A DNA stretch of 64,000 bases from NCBI RefSeq assembly GCF_002591915.1, contig NZ_NIHB01000001.1:473805-537804 (forward strand), given 5' to 3'. Shown one piece after another: positions 7,792 through 19,945 of the stretch. Position numbers and translations under genes: made by a program. This DNA comes from Marinicella litoralis. Lineage in GTDB: Bacteria; Pseudomonadota; Gammaproteobacteria; Xanthomonadales; Marinicellaceae. Position 1 is the stretch's first letter; every line of letters starts with the position of its first letter. The notes below the pieces were generated by a model, which had not been told where the DNA came from, searched no databases, and saw nothing but the letters and a program-made list of their open reading frames with translations.

Positions 7792-7964
7792 CGGTGGTTT
7801 CTGATCTATTTGACTGGGTTAAACCCAGTAAGGATACATATTAATGAGTGGCTTACTTGAAAGATAAATGTGAAATAGCCAACAAGCCAGACCTTTATAA
7901 ATAGCTCAATATCATTGGGTTAAAATGTCGTTAATAAATCGCAGGTGTTTTTGCCCTAAAAGCA

Positions 7965-7993
7965 TTGCGTTGCCTTGGATTAACCATTATAAT
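7965..7993 (+). promoter_or_regulatory. Promoter of the ATP synthase operon
   Basis: TTGCGT (7965-7970), 17 bases, TATAAT (7988-7993): a near-consensus sigma-70 promoter 75 bases before atpI. The gap 7792-8067 otherwise holds a short ACTGGG/CCCAGT hairpin (about 7812-7828) without a T-run and nothing else I can identify. Confidence 0.75.
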
Positions 7994-8067
7994 GCACCCG
8001 CTTTTAGTTGAGGCAATCTGATTGACTCGTTAATTCAAGTAAATGCAGTATTGACTCCTGGCCCAAA

Positions 8068-8445
8068 ATGACTGAACAAATAACCTTGAAAGAGGTGAAG
8101 AAAACGGTAGTAAAAATTCCCCTATATCAAATGTTGATTGGGATTGTTATTGCTGTAGTTTTTTACTACTTACAAGGCCGCTCAGCTGCGTATTCCGCAG
8201 GTACGGGTGCTTTGATCAGTGCATTGGGTTCTTTGGCTTTTGCTTTAATAGTTACTTGGCCTTTCGGTAACTCCCAAGTTTTGGTTGGCAGAATGTTTAA
8301 AGGCGAAATCATGAAATTTGTAGTGATTGGGATATTGTTCTATGTGGCAGTAACCAATTTCTCATTCCAATTGATGCCTTTATTGATTGGATTTATTGCT
8401 ACCCTATTGGCGTTTTGGGTGGCTTTGTTAACATCTTTTAAGTGA
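8068..8445 (+). CDS. atpI: ATP synthase assembly protein I
   Basis: 125 residues with four hydrophobic segments: about 18-36, 43-66, 83-98 and 101-121. AtpI is a poorly conserved membrane protein that helps assemble the c-ring. Identity rests on size, four-helix topology, the SAGTGALISALGSLAFA segment typical of the family and position as first gene of the atp operon. The atpB start follows nine bases after its stop. Confidence 0.88.
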   Translation: MTEQITLKEVKKTVVKIPLYQMLIGIVIAVVFYYLQGRSAAYSAGTGALISALGSLAFALIVTWPFGNSQVLVGRMFKGEIMKFVVIGILFYVAVTNFSFQLMPLLIGFIATLLAFWVALLTSFK

Positions 8446-9321
<876 letters not shown>

Positions 9322-9337
9322 TTTTTTAATATTTTAA

Positions 9338-9637
<300 letters not shown>

Positions 9638-9676
9638 TTCTAGGCACTTTCTAACAGATTAAGGCGGAGTACAAAC

Positions 9677-10147
9677 ATGAATATTAATGCAACTCTAATC
9701 ATTCAAGCACTTGTGTTCTTTGTTGTGATTATCATCACCATGAAGTACATCTGGCCGCAAATCTTGGGCGCCATGGAAGAGCGTGAGAAAAAGATTGCTG
9801 ACGGTTTAGCCGCTGGTGATCGTGCTGAAAAAGAATTGAACCAAGCCAAAGCCAAGGTAGATACCTTGATTGTTGAAGCCAAAGAGCAAGCCAGTCACAT
9901 TAAAGACCAGGCAACTCAAATGGCAACAAAAATCAAAGATCAAGCCAAATCTGATGCACTTTCTGAGAAAGAGCGTCAGTTGAATGCGGCCAAGGCTGAA
10001 ATTGAACAAGAAGCAAATCGTGCCAAGGAAGCCTTGCGTCAGCAAGTGTCTGCTTTAGCCATTGCAGGTACTGAACAACTGCTTTCAAAAGAAGTGGATG
10101 CCAGTAAACATGCAGATTTGTTGGACGATTTAATCAAAGAGATCTGA
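9677..10147 (+). CDS. atpF: F0F1 ATP synthase subunit b
   Basis: 156 residues: an N-terminal membrane helix (TLIIQALVFFVVIIITMKYIWP) followed by a long charged coiled coil. The dimer forms the peripheral stalk. It has the usual KYIWPQILGAMEEREKKIADGL junction and a C-terminus (QLLSKEVDASKHADLLDDLIKEI) that meets delta. The stop lies one base before the atpH start. Confidence 0.97.
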   Translation: MNINATLIIQALVFFVVIIITMKYIWPQILGAMEEREKKIADGLAAGDRAEKELNQAKAKVDTLIVEAKEQASHIKDQATQMATKIKDQAKSDALSEKERQLNAAKAEIEQEANRAKEALRQQVSALAIAGTEQLLSKEVDASKHADLLDDLIKEI

Positions 10148-10148
10148 G

Positions 10149-10676
10149 ATGAGTGAATTAATCACATTAGCAAGACCTTATGCCAAAGCGGCATTTGAGT
10201 TCGCCAAAAGTGAGTCTGCTGTAGACCAATGGTCTAAAGACTTGTTGGTTGCTGCCGGATTAGCTCAGGACGAACAGATTCTTAATTATTTCAGTCGCCC
10301 AGATGTTTTGGACGACGACTTGGTTCAATTGGTGAGCGGTAAAAACGGCAGTGAACATTATCAAAACTTTGTTCGCATGTTGGTTGAGAACGACCGCTTG
10401 AGCTTGTTGCCAGAAGTGGCAGAGCTGTATCAGTTTTATTTAGAGCAGGATTCACAATCACTGACCGTGGATGTGTATTCAGCTGTTGAATTGACTGACA
10501 CGCAGAAACAAGCCATGACCGCAGCACTCAGCAAGAGAACCGGCAAACAAATTAGCCTGCAAACGCACATCGATGAGAACATGATGGGCGGTGCTCGAAT
10601 TCACTGTGGAGACTTGGTGATAGACGGCACTTTACGCGGTAAGATAAATCGCTTGAAGACACAACTTTTTAATTAA
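10149..10676 (+). CDS. atpH: F0F1 ATP synthase subunit delta
   Basis: 175 residues. Opens with ITLARPYAKAAFEFAK, the six-helix N-terminal domain signature that binds alpha, and closes with the conserved block MGGARIHCGDLVIDGTLRGKINRL. It clamps the peripheral stalk to F1. Adjacent genes are tightly spaced. Confidence 0.97.
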   Translation: MSELITLARPYAKAAFEFAKSESAVDQWSKDLLVAAGLAQDEQILNYFSRPDVLDDDLVQLVSGKNGSEHYQNFVRMLVENDRLSLLPEVAELYQFYLEQDSQSLTVDVYSAVELTDTQKQAMTAALSKRTGKQISLQTHIDENMMGGARIHCGDLVIDGTLRGKINRLKTQLFN

Positions 10677-10714
10677 TTTAAGTCAATAGACTTAAGAGAA
10701 TACGAGGAAATGCA

Positions 10715-12262
10715 ATGCAAACGACATTGAATCCATCAGAAATCAGTGAACTGATTAAAGATCGAATTAAGGACTTTAAAGTTCAGTCAGAGGCCCGTAC
10801 AGAAGGTACTGTAGTCAGTATTTCAGACGGTATTGTTCGCATCCACGGCTTAGCCGATGCGATGCAAGGTGAAATGATTGAATTACCAGGCGATACTTAT
10901 GCGCTGGCATTGAATCTGGAAAGAGATTCAGTCGGTGCTGTAATCTTGGGTGGTTACGGCCACATTTCAGAAGGCGATAAAGCCAAATGTACTGGTCGTA
11001 TTCTTGAAGTGCCTGTTGGTCCTGAATTGATTGGACGCGTGGTTGACTCTTTGGGTAACCCCATTGATGGCAACGGCCCAATTGAAACTAAAATGACTTC
11101 GCCGATTGAAAAAATTGCACCGGGTGTAATTGATCGTAAATCGGTTGACCAACCTGTACAAACAGGTTTGAAATCAATTGATGCCATGGTGCCAATTGGT
11201 CGTGGTCAACGTGAATTGATTATTGGTGACAGACAAACAGGTAAAACAGCAGTAGCGATTGATGCGATCATCAATCAGAAAAATACTGGCGTAGTTTGTA
11301 TCTATGTTGCGATTGGTCAGAAACGTTCATCGGTTGCGGCTTTGGTTCGTAAGTTGGAAGAGCATGATGCCATGGGTCACACCATCATCGTTGCTGCCAC
11401 AGCTTCTGATTCTGCAGCGATGCAATACATCGCACCTTACTCTGGTTGTGCCATGGGTGAGTACTACAGAGACCGTGGACAAGATGGCTTGATCATTTAT
11501 GATGATTTGACTAAACAAGCATGGGCTTACCGTCAAGTGTCATTGTTGTTGAAACGTCCTCCAGGTCGTGAAGCTTATCCTGGTGATGTATTCTACTTAC
11601 ATTCACGTTTACTTGAGCGTGCTGCTCGAGTTAACGCTGATTACGTTGAGCGATTCACCAATGGTGAAGTGAAAGGTAAAACCGGTTCTTTGACTGCATT
11701 GCCTATCATTGAAACGCAAGCAGGTGACGTATCTGCTTTCGTACCAACCAACGTAATTTCTATTACAGATGGTCAGATTTTCTTAGGAACTGACTTATTC
11801 AACTCAGGTATTCGTCCTGCGATTGATGCTGGTTTGTCAGTATCGCGTGTGGGTGGTGCGGCTCAAACCAAAGCGGTTAAGAAATTAGGTGGTGGTGTTC
11901 GTTTGGCACTGGCGCAATACCGTGAATTGGCGGCTTTCGCACAATTTGCATCAGACTTAGATGACGCAACCAGAGCTCAGTTAGAGCGTGGTCAACGAGT
12001 CACTGAATTGATGAAACAAAAACAATACTCACCAATGAGTGTGGCTGAAATGGCCTTGTCCTTGTTCGCGATTGATCGTGGATTCATGGATGATGTAGAA
12101 ATGAACAAGATTGGTGCTTTTGAAAGTGCCTTGATTGATCACATGAACAGCACCCAAGCCGCATTCATGAAAGAATTGAATGAGTCTGGTGACTTTAACG
12201 ATGAAATCGAAGCCAAGCTGAAAGCTGGTGTTGAAGATTTCAAAAAAACAGGCAGCTGGTAA
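10715..12262 (+). CDS. atpA: F0F1 ATP synthase subunit alpha
   Basis: 515 residues. Non-catalytic nucleotide-binding subunit with P-loop [13 protein letters not shown], Walker B region [10 protein letters not shown], the arginine finger in '[13 protein letters not shown]', and the family signature [10 protein letters not shown]. It begins with the helix that contacts delta ([16 protein letters not shown]). Length and sequence are standard for gammaproteobacteria. Confidence 0.99.
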   Translation: MQTTLNPSEISELIKDRIKDFKVQSEARTEGTVVSISDGIVRIHGLADAMQGEMIELPGDTYALALNLERDSVGAVILGGYGHISEGDKAKCTGRILEVPVGPELIGRVVDSLGNPIDGNGPIETKMTSPIEKIAPGVIDRKSVDQPVQTGLKSIDAMVPIGRGQRELIIGDRQTGKTAVAIDAIINQKNTGVVCIYVAIGQKRSSVAALVRKLEEHDAMGHTIIVAATASDSAAMQYIAPYSGCAMGEYYRDRGQDGLIIYDDLTKQAWAYRQVSLLLKRPPGREAYPGDVFYLHSRLLERAARVNADYVERFTNGEVKGKTGSLTALPIIETQAGDVSAFVPTNVISITDGQIFLGTDLFNSGIRPAIDAGLSVSRVGGAAQTKAVKKLGGGVRLALAQYRELAAFAQFASDLDDATRAQLERGQRVTELMKQKQYSPMSVAEMALSLFAIDRGFMDDVEMNKIGAFESALIDHMNSTQAAFMKELNESGDFNDEIEAKLKAGVEDFKKTGSW

Positions 12263-12310
12263 ATAGTTCTTAGCAGGTTAAATGTTAATAACCAATAACA
12301 GGTAATAATT

Positions 12311-13171
12311 ATGGCAGTCGGTAGTGAAATTGTAACCAAAATCGTAAGTGTGAAGTCCACCCGTAAGGTGACGACCGCTTTAGAAATGGTTTCAGCAAGT
12401 AAGATCAAAAAGGCGCAAGATCAAATGCATGCCTCACGACCTTACACAAGCAAAATAAAACAAATGATTGGTCACTTGGCTAAAGCAACGCCTGAGTACA
12501 AACACCCTTTCATGCATGATCAAGATGGCGCACGAGTTGGTTATATCGTGATCTCTACGGATCGTGGATTGTGTGGTGGCTTGAACTCTGGTTTGTTTAA
12601 AAACGCAGTGATTCACATGCGTGAATGGCAGAGCAAAGGCAAAGACATCGATGTGGTAACCATCGGTAACAAAGCGGCTTCTACATTCAAGAAAACCAAA
12701 GTGAACTTGAAAGCCAACATTTCGGCCTTGGGTGATAAACCTGAATTGGCTAAATTGATTGGTGTGGTTAAAGTGATGTTGGATGCATATGCCAACGGTG
12801 AATTGAGTCATGTATACCTGGTATACAATGATTTCATCAACACCATGACACAAAAACCGGTGGTTGATCAATTGTTGCCACTTCCTGCTACCGAAGATGA
12901 GGAAATCTCAGATAATTGGGATTACCTGTATGAGCCAGAAGCCAAAGATGTATTGGATCAATTAATGAACCGTTACATTGAATCTTTGGTTTACCAAGGT
13001 GTTTTAGAGAATTTGGCCTCCGAGCATGCGGCCAGAATGGTGGCAATGAAATCAGCTTCTGATAATGCATCAGACCTGATCAAAGACTTGCAGTTGATTT
13101 ACAACAAAGCAAGACAAGCAGCCATTACACAAGAAATTTCAGAAATTGTCAGCGGCGCAGCGGCCGTATAG
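12311..13171 (+). CDS. atpG: F0F1 ATP synthase subunit gamma
   Basis: 286 residues, the rotary shaft. N-terminal helix [30 protein letters not shown], central Rossmann-like part with [15 protein letters not shown], and C-terminal helix '[22 protein letters not shown] ... [21 protein letters not shown]'. All are family hallmarks. It lies between atpA and atpD as usual. Confidence 0.98.
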   Translation: MAVGSEIVTKIVSVKSTRKVTTALEMVSASKIKKAQDQMHASRPYTSKIKQMIGHLAKATPEYKHPFMHDQDGARVGYIVISTDRGLCGGLNSGLFKNAVIHMREWQSKGKDIDVVTIGNKAASTFKKTKVNLKANISALGDKPELAKLIGVVKVMLDAYANGELSHVYLVYNDFINTMTQKPVVDQLLPLPATEDEEISDNWDYLYEPEAKDVLDQLMNRYIESLVYQGVLENLASEHAARMVAMKSASDNASDLIKDLQLIYNKARQAAITQEISEIVSGAAAV

Positions 13172-14578
<1,407 letters not shown>

Positions 14579-14589
14579 GGTAAATAAAT

Positions 14590-15012
14590 ATGTCAACCAT
14601 ACAGTGTGATATTGTCAGTGCAGAAAAAGCCATCTATTCAGGTGAAGTGACCATGGTCATTGCCAGTGGTGTGGCCGGTGAATTGGGTATAGCCCCAAGA
14701 CACGCGCCTTTGATCACACAGCTGAAGCCTGGTCAGGTTCGTGTTTTATTGGCCGATGGTGGCGAAGAAGACTTTTACGTGTCAGGTGGCATCCTTGAGG
14801 TTCAACCTTATATGGTTTCAGTCTTGGCTGATACGGCGGTACGTGCTGATGACATCGACGAAGCGGCAGCCATCAAAGCCAAAGAAGAAGCAGAAAACTT
14901 GTTGAGAAACAACGACAAGAAACAAGACTTGGCAATGGTACAAGCCGATTTGGCCAAAGCCATGGCCCAAATTCAAGCCATTTCGAGGTTGAAAAAGAAC
15001 TTGAAACGCTGA
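14590..15012 (+). CDS. atpC: F0F1 ATP synthase subunit epsilon
   Basis: 140 residues. N-terminal beta-sandwich with QCDIVSAEKAIYSGEV and GELGIAPRHAPLIT, then a two-helix C-terminal domain (EEAENLLRNN...KAMAQIQAISRLKKNLKR) that can extend and inhibit hydrolysis. Last gene of the atp operon; the terminator follows 25 bases after the stop. Confidence 0.98.
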   Translation: MSTIQCDIVSAEKAIYSGEVTMVIASGVAGELGIAPRHAPLITQLKPGQVRVLLADGGEEDFYVSGGILEVQPYMVSVLADTAVRADDIDEAAAIKAKEEAENLLRNNDKKQDLAMVQADLAKAMAQIQAISRLKKNLKR

Positions 15013-15068
15013 TTCTGGATTGACCAAGCAGTATTGAAAAGCCGACCCAGTGTCGGCTTTTTTGTGGG
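15011..15068 (+). repeat. 58 bp direct repeat, copy 1 (atpC 3' end plus terminator)
   Basis: Starts at the last two bases of the atpC stop codon and runs through the terminator to TTTGTGGG. It recurs at 16268-16326 with only CCAG changed to CTGG in the loop and one extra T. The two copies bracket the exported lamin-tail gene. Confidence 0.85.
15037..15063 (+). terminator. Rho-independent terminator of the atp operon
   Basis: Stem AAAAGCCGAC / GTCGGCTTTT with loop CCAGT, continued by a T-run to 15063. A strong hairpin directly after atpC. Confidence 0.92.
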
Positions 15069-15276
15069 TGATTTGTATTTATATTTGAGTTGACTTGCTT
15101 TCAATTAGCTGAGCTTGTCATATTAAAGATGACCATTCAGAAGCTTAGTACTTTTGTTGGAAAATGAGATGTTTGTATCACTGAATGATAAATTTCATGT
15201 ATTTTTAATCTTTTTTTCATAAGTTAACTTGCCGATTAAGTTATTTTAAAGGTAATTAATTTGGATCAAGAATGAT

Positions 15277-16047
15277 ATGAAGAATGTAATTTATTTATTA
15301 ATCATTGGCATGAATTTTTTAAGCACCGCCAGGGCCAATAATGGTGTGTTAGAAATCAATGAAATTGTGGCTAATCCCAATGGCGTTGATGAAAATTGTG
15401 AATACATAGAACTGACAGGTGCGGCAGGTTTGGCATTAACCGATCATTATTTTGTTTCCGTCGAAGGGGACTCCACTTCCAATGAAGGCACGGCGGATAT
15501 GGTGGTGGATTTAAACGCACAAGTACTGGGCAGCAATGGCCTATTGGTTATCACTGCAGAAGACACCCAGGGGGCATGCGGATCCCGGACCTGGGGAGTG
15601 CCAGCCACCACCTTGGTTCGTGATGCAGCAATGGATGGAGGTCGTTTGGAAAATGGCAGCAATTCTTTTTTACTGATCCACAGTCCCACGCCGATGGTTG
15701 AGGCGACGGATTACGATGCAAACGATGATGGTGTGCTTGAGTTACCGGCCAATGCATCGATTGTCGATGGCCTAGGTTGGTCGGATGGCGGTACTGGTGA
15801 CTTGATTTATGGCATGGTCAATTTAGCCCTGACAGCAGGTGGTACCCCTGACATGGCGACCCGCTTCCCAGGAAATACCGCACCCAACGACAGCGCTGCC
15901 TGGTACCATGGTGACATGGACGGGTCCGCCAATTCAGTGCTGTATGATTTGACCCAAGTCAGCAGTAACTTTCCAGAGGGTGGCATGCTGACTCCAGGTG
16001 TAGAGAACATGCCCAATGACGTCATATTTAAGCATGGTTTTGAATAA
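15277..16047 (+). CDS. Exported lamin-tail-domain-like protein
   Basis: 256 residues. Signal peptide at 1-20 (KNVIYLLIIGMNFLSTARA). The mature part opens NGVLEINEIVANPNG and continues CEYIELTG, the lamin-tail (LTD) strand pattern 'INEI.....G....EYIEL'. Acidic, many DG/DD turns, two early cysteines. It ends DVIFKHGFE; this IF-x-x-GFE end recurs in exported proteins of marine Xanthomonadales-like bacteria (recalled, not checked). LTD proteins are usually secreted or surface-bound; the role is unknown. It lies alone between the two 58 bp terminator repeats. Confidence 0.75.
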   Translation: MKNVIYLLIIGMNFLSTARANNGVLEINEIVANPNGVDENCEYIELTGAAGLALTDHYFVSVEGDSTSNEGTADMVVDLNAQVLGSNGLLVITAEDTQGACGSRTWGVPATTLVRDAAMDGGRLENGSNSFLLIHSPTPMVEATDYDANDDGVLELPANASIVDGLGWSDGGTGDLIYGMVNLALTAGGTPDMATRFPGNTAPNDSAAWYHGDMDGSANSVLYDLTQVSSNFPEGGMLTPGVENMPNDVIFKHGFE

Positions 16048-16267
16048 TGGGTGTATGGCTTGATAAACCTAAACTGATCTTTCGTTTCGAGAGAGCAATG
16101 CGAGTTAAGGAATTTTATGGGTCTGAGCTGTCGTCATCAGTTTGGTCAGGTAATGAATTGATTTATTGGGAGCGCCTGATCGACGTTATGGACATATGGC
16201 AGTAAGGACTGGTACTGAAATGATAATCTGGGGTGGACAAGACGAAGTTAATGAAACCGATTGGTTT

Positions 16268-16326
16268 GATTCTGGATTGACCAAGCAGTATTGAAAAGCC
16301 GACCTGGTGTCGGCTTTTTTTGTGGG
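16268..16326 (+). repeat. 58 bp direct repeat, copy 2, with terminator
   Basis: Near-identical to 15011-15068, including the GCCGAC/GTCGGC hairpin (about 16297-16314) and T-run. It lies about 220 bases after the lamin-tail gene and can serve as its terminator. No atpC coding sequence precedes it, so only the stop-proximal 58 bases were copied. The stretch 16048-16267 shows no gene. Confidence 0.85.
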
Positions 16327-16393
16327 AGGAACTGTGATTAACTTGAGACAAAGTTATTTATGGAATTGTTTAATGTTTAAATTAATATTTGAG

Positions 16394-16710
16394 CAGAAAT
16401 AGCTATCGGATTAACTCAGATTTAGGTGTCTGAGCTTGTCGAAGTCTGTCACTGACTGGCCGTATATTCAAATGTCCAAACACACTTCGACAAGCTCAGT
16501 GAACTGATAAGGTTAAAAACAATATAATGGTGTGTAGACGCCTTGAATGTCCAGAAAAACAGAAATAGCTATCGGATTAACTCGGGTATAGGTGACTGAG
16601 CTTGTCGAAGTCTGTCACTGACTGGCAGTATTCTCAAATGACCATACACACATCGACAGGCTCAGTGAACTGAAAAGTTTATAAATACAATATTGTGTTA
16701 TATAGACAGG
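16394..16710. repeat. Two tandem copies of a ~160 bp dyad repeat
   Basis: Copy 1 about 16394-16559, copy 2 about 16560-16710. Both begin CAGAAATAGCTATCGGATTAA, then have TGAGCTTGTCGAAGTCTGTC and, about 60 bases on, the inverse (C)TTCGACAAGCTCAGTGAAC (copy 2 has CATCGACAGGCTCAG). The internal inverted repeat makes each copy able to fold into a long hairpin. With 16327-16809 this accounts for the gene-free stretch before the peptidase; I see no coding sequence in it. Confidence 0.8.
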
Positions 16711-16809
16711 TTGTATGTTTCTAAAATCATATGAATGGCTTAAACAGAGTTAACTGACACGGCAAGTTTATTTATTTATAATGATTTATCCGATACACGC
16801 CAGAAGCTC

Positions 16810-17757
16810 ATGACCAAAAAACTCTACCCCAGCATTGAACCCAACCAATCCTTTCATTTACCAGTCGGTGATACCCATGAAATCTATGTCGAGACTTGTG
16901 GCAATCCAGCTGGCGTGCCGGTGGTGTTTGTGCACGGTGGGCCAGGCGCGGGCTGTGGTTTGGACGACCGTTGTTTTTTTGATGCAGAAAAATACCACAT
17001 TGTGCTGTTTGATCAACGAGGTTGTAATCGTTCCAAGCCTTTGGGAAATATTGAAGAAAATACCACGCAACATTTGGTGCAAGACATCGAAACCATCCGC
17101 GAACATTTAAACATTAATCAATGGGTGGTGTTTGGTGGTTCTTGGGGATCAACCTTGAGTTTGGTGTATTCGCAAACACATCGAGATCGCGTGCTGGGTT
17201 TAATTGTCAGGGGTGTATTTTTTGGTACACCAGAGGAGAATCGCTGGTTGTGGCAGGAAGGTTTGAGTCGTTTTAATCCAGAAGCTTATGATCGGTATCA
17301 ATCATTGGTGCCTGAAGATCAACGTGACCATATACTCGAAGTATATTATCAAATGATGATCGGTGGTGATGTCAAGCAACGCAATCTGGCGGCGGCCGAA
17401 ATGATGTTATGGGAAGAAGCGGGCTATACCATGCAGAATTACCAACCAACGCTTGACCTTGAGAATTGGCACCAAGGGGTACTTGAAGCGCATTACTGTG
17501 TACACAATTGTTTCATCGAAGATCGACCTATTGCAGAAAACCTGGCTGTTTTACAAGGCATGCCAGTTTATATAGTTAATGGTCGTTATGATTTGTTATG
17601 CCCACCAATCAAAGCCTATCAGCTTCATAAAGCCTTGCCAGGTTCTCGATTAACCGTGGTCGATCGGGCAGGTCATGCATCGAAAGAACCGGGAATGGTG
17701 GACGCCTTGGTCAGTGCCACCGATGAGATGTTGCTCAAACTCCAGCTGACGGGTTAA
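16810..17757 (+). CDS. pip: Proline iminopeptidase
   Basis: 315 residues, alpha/beta hydrolase S33 family; removes N-terminal proline from peptides in the cytosol. Seen: FVHGGPGAGCGLDDRCFFD (oxyanion region), FDQRGCNRSKP, nucleophile elbow GGSWGSTLSL, catalytic Asp in NGRYDLLCPP and His in RAGHASKEPGM. Length matches bacterial Pip (about 315). No signal peptide. Monocistronic by spacing. Confidence 0.95.
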   Translation: MTKKLYPSIEPNQSFHLPVGDTHEIYVETCGNPAGVPVVFVHGGPGAGCGLDDRCFFDAEKYHIVLFDQRGCNRSKPLGNIEENTTQHLVQDIETIREHLNINQWVVFGGSWGSTLSLVYSQTHRDRVLGLIVRGVFFGTPEENRWLWQEGLSRFNPEAYDRYQSLVPEDQRDHILEVYYQMMIGGDVKQRNLAAAEMMLWEEAGYTMQNYQPTLDLENWHQGVLEAHYCVHNCFIEDRPIAENLAVLQGMPVYIVNGRYDLLCPPIKAYQLHKALPGSRLTVVDRAGHASKEPGMVDALVSATDEMLLKLQLTG

Positions 17758-17918
17758 AACCAAGTAAATGATGAACTGCTTAATTATGGTTTAATCTAAT
17801 CGATGATCGTTAAGGTCTATGAAAGGATGAAGCAACCAACCCAAGCGATCAACTGATGTATCAATTCTCCAAGATAAAGGCGTATAATGTTTTTAACATT
17901 AATCTAAAGGAGTGATTT

Positions 17919-18017
17919 ATGGCTAAGGGCCAAGATGCAAAAAAAGCAGTAAAAAAGAAAGCCGAGAAAACCTTGAAGGAAAAGCGCCAAGAAAAAAAGG
18001 ACAAAAAGCTGAAATAG
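17919..18017 (+). CDS. Small lysine-rich protein, 32 aa
   Basis: ATG 17919 is preceded by a good ribosome site (AAAGGAG, spacing seven) and a TATAAT box at 17883-17888. The 32 residues start MAKGQDAKKAVKKKAEK and end EKKDKKLK; more than 40 percent are lysine. I recall short MAKGQ..KK proteins of this kind across gammaproteobacteria, annotated as hypothetical. It may bind nucleic acid, but that is inferred only from charge. Confidence 0.7.
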   Translation: MAKGQDAKKAVKKKAEKTLKEKRQEKKDKKLK

Positions 18018-18156
18018 CATATTGAATCAGGGTAAGTGCTAAAGACTGATCGACAGTCATCATCTGACACTCAAGAAGTGTTGATGTCGTCATTGAACAC
18101 GCGACAATGAAATCCATGCTGCCCGCAAAAACAACCAATCAAGAGGAAAAATAACA

Positions 18157-19827
18157 ATGAAAACATTGATCTGTGCATTGCCATTTATATTATTGGGCTG
18201 TGTCAACAAACAAGAACCAATGACTGCCGAAAATCAAACTGAAGCAATGGGCCAGCATGCCATTTCAGTCGATGCCTTAACCCAACACATTAAAACCTTG
18301 GCATCAGATGAGTTTGGTGGTCGGGCACCTGGTACTCAGGGCGAAGAATTAACCGTTGAATACCTCATCAATGAATTCAAAAAAGCGGGGCTTGAGCCTG
18401 GTAATGGTGACAGCTTTACCCAAGCAGTGCCACTGACCTCAGTAGAGGCGGTCAATCAACCTCAGCTCACCATCCAAGGTGGCAATGGTGCGGATTTGTT
18501 ATTAGACTATACCCAACAACAAGTAATCTGGACCAAACAGCAAATCGACACCGTATCGATAGCGCAAAGCGAATTGGTGTTCGTGGGTTATGGCATCAAT
18601 GCACCAGAACACAGTTGGGACGATTATGCAGGGGCTGATGTGGTCGGTAAAACCGCAGTCATGTTGGTCAATGATCCAGGCTACGCAACTCAAGACAAGG
18701 ACATGTTTAACGGCAACAGCATGACTTATTATGGTCGTTGGGATTACAAGTTCGAAGAAGCCGCTCGGCAAGGCGCTATTGCTGCCATCATCATTCATGA
18801 CACCAAACCGGCAGCCTATCCTTGGTCCACAGTGGCATCCAGTTGGACCGGCCCACAATTTGATCGAGTCAGGGCCGATAAAGGTGAACAGTTGGCATTG
18901 ATTGAGGGCTGGATAACCAAATCCACCGCTGAGGCCATGTTTGATAAAGTGGGATTGAGTTTACATCAATTGTATATTGCAGCCCAAACCAGGGGCTTTA
19001 AAGCGGTTCCTTTGGATTTAACCGCTTCTGCGACCATCAATAATAAAGTCGAACAGATGACTTCACGAAATGTGGTGGCGATGATCAAAGGTTCGGAATC
19101 ACCAGAAGAAGTGTTTATTTACATGGCGCATTGGGACCACATTGGTACAGATCCAAGTTTATCTGGGGACAACATCTTCAATGGTGCACTGGACAATGCC
19201 ACCGGTACAGGCGGGCTGATTGAGCTGGCCAAGGCTTATACAAGTTTATCTGAACCCCCTCAACGCAGTGTGGTTTTTATTGCCTTAACCGCAGAAGAAC
19301 AAGGCTTGTTGGGTTCGGCCTATTACGCCGCCAACCCCATTTTTCCATTGGCCCAAACAGTGGCCGGTTTGAACATGGATGGGCTGAATTATTTCGGACC
19401 AACCAACGATGTCACGGTGATCGGATTTGGCATGAGTCAACTTGATGATTACCTGGCGAAAAATGCCCAAGTACAAGGCCGTGTGTTAAAAGCCGATCCT
19501 TTTCCAGAAAATGGATACTATTACCGTTCTGATCATTTTGAATTGGCCAAGCTGGGCGTACCCATGTTGTATCCATCCATCGGTTTAGACCACAAAGAAA
19601 AAGGCGCCTCATATGGCAAACTGAAAGAAGATGAATACACCGCAAAACATTACCACGGACCTTCGGATGAATACGACAGCAGTTGGGACTTGACGGGTGC
19701 AGTTGAAGATTTGCGATTGTATTTCCTGACCGGTTTAGAGATCGTCAACAGCCAAGACTGGCCCGAATGGAATCAAGGCACTGAGTTCAAAACAGTGCGT
19801 GACGAACAACGCGCAGATATGAATTAA
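18157..19827 (+). CDS. M28-family zinc aminopeptidase lipoprotein
   Basis: 556 residues. Lipobox ILLGC (Cys15) makes it an envelope lipoprotein. A protease-associated domain fills the middle (about 130-270: VFVGYGINAPE, GKTAVMLVNDPG, ARQGAIAAIIIHD). The M28 peptidase domain follows with metal ligands in MAHWDHIG, GALDNATGTGGLIELA, TAEEQGLLGS and YHGPSDEYDS. It probably cleaves N-terminal residues from peptides in the periplasm or at the surface. Separate transcription unit. Confidence 0.93.
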   Translation: MKTLICALPFILLGCVNKQEPMTAENQTEAMGQHAISVDALTQHIKTLASDEFGGRAPGTQGEELTVEYLINEFKKAGLEPGNGDSFTQAVPLTSVEAVNQPQLTIQGGNGADLLLDYTQQQVIWTKQQIDTVSIAQSELVFVGYGINAPEHSWDDYAGADVVGKTAVMLVNDPGYATQDKDMFNGNSMTYYGRWDYKFEEAARQGAIAAIIIHDTKPAAYPWSTVASSWTGPQFDRVRADKGEQLALIEGWITKSTAEAMFDKVGLSLHQLYIAAQTRGFKAVPLDLTASATINNKVEQMTSRNVVAMIKGSESPEEVFIYMAHWDHIGTDPSLSGDNIFNGALDNATGTGGLIELAKAYTSLSEPPQRSVVFIALTAEEQGLLGSAYYAANPIFPLAQTVAGLNMDGLNYFGPTNDVTVIGFGMSQLDDYLAKNAQVQGRVLKADPFPENGYYYRSDHFELAKLGVPMLYPSIGLDHKEKGASYGKLKEDEYTAKHYHGPSDEYDSSWDLTGAVEDLRLYFLTGLEIVNSQDWPEWNQGTEFKTVRDEQRADMN

Positions 19828-19945
19828 AAAATAACGTCAAGCCAGAGTGATACATAATCATTTGAATTACATTTTGAGTGATATCTGCTGAGACATCAGA
19901 TAAACTGATTGTTGAAGATTTGGTTTTATTGGGAGGATTGATAAG

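Noticed and set aside
7812-7828. Terminator after the DUF484 gene
   Set aside because: The ACTGGG/CCCAGT stem is only six pairs and lacks a T-run on either strand.
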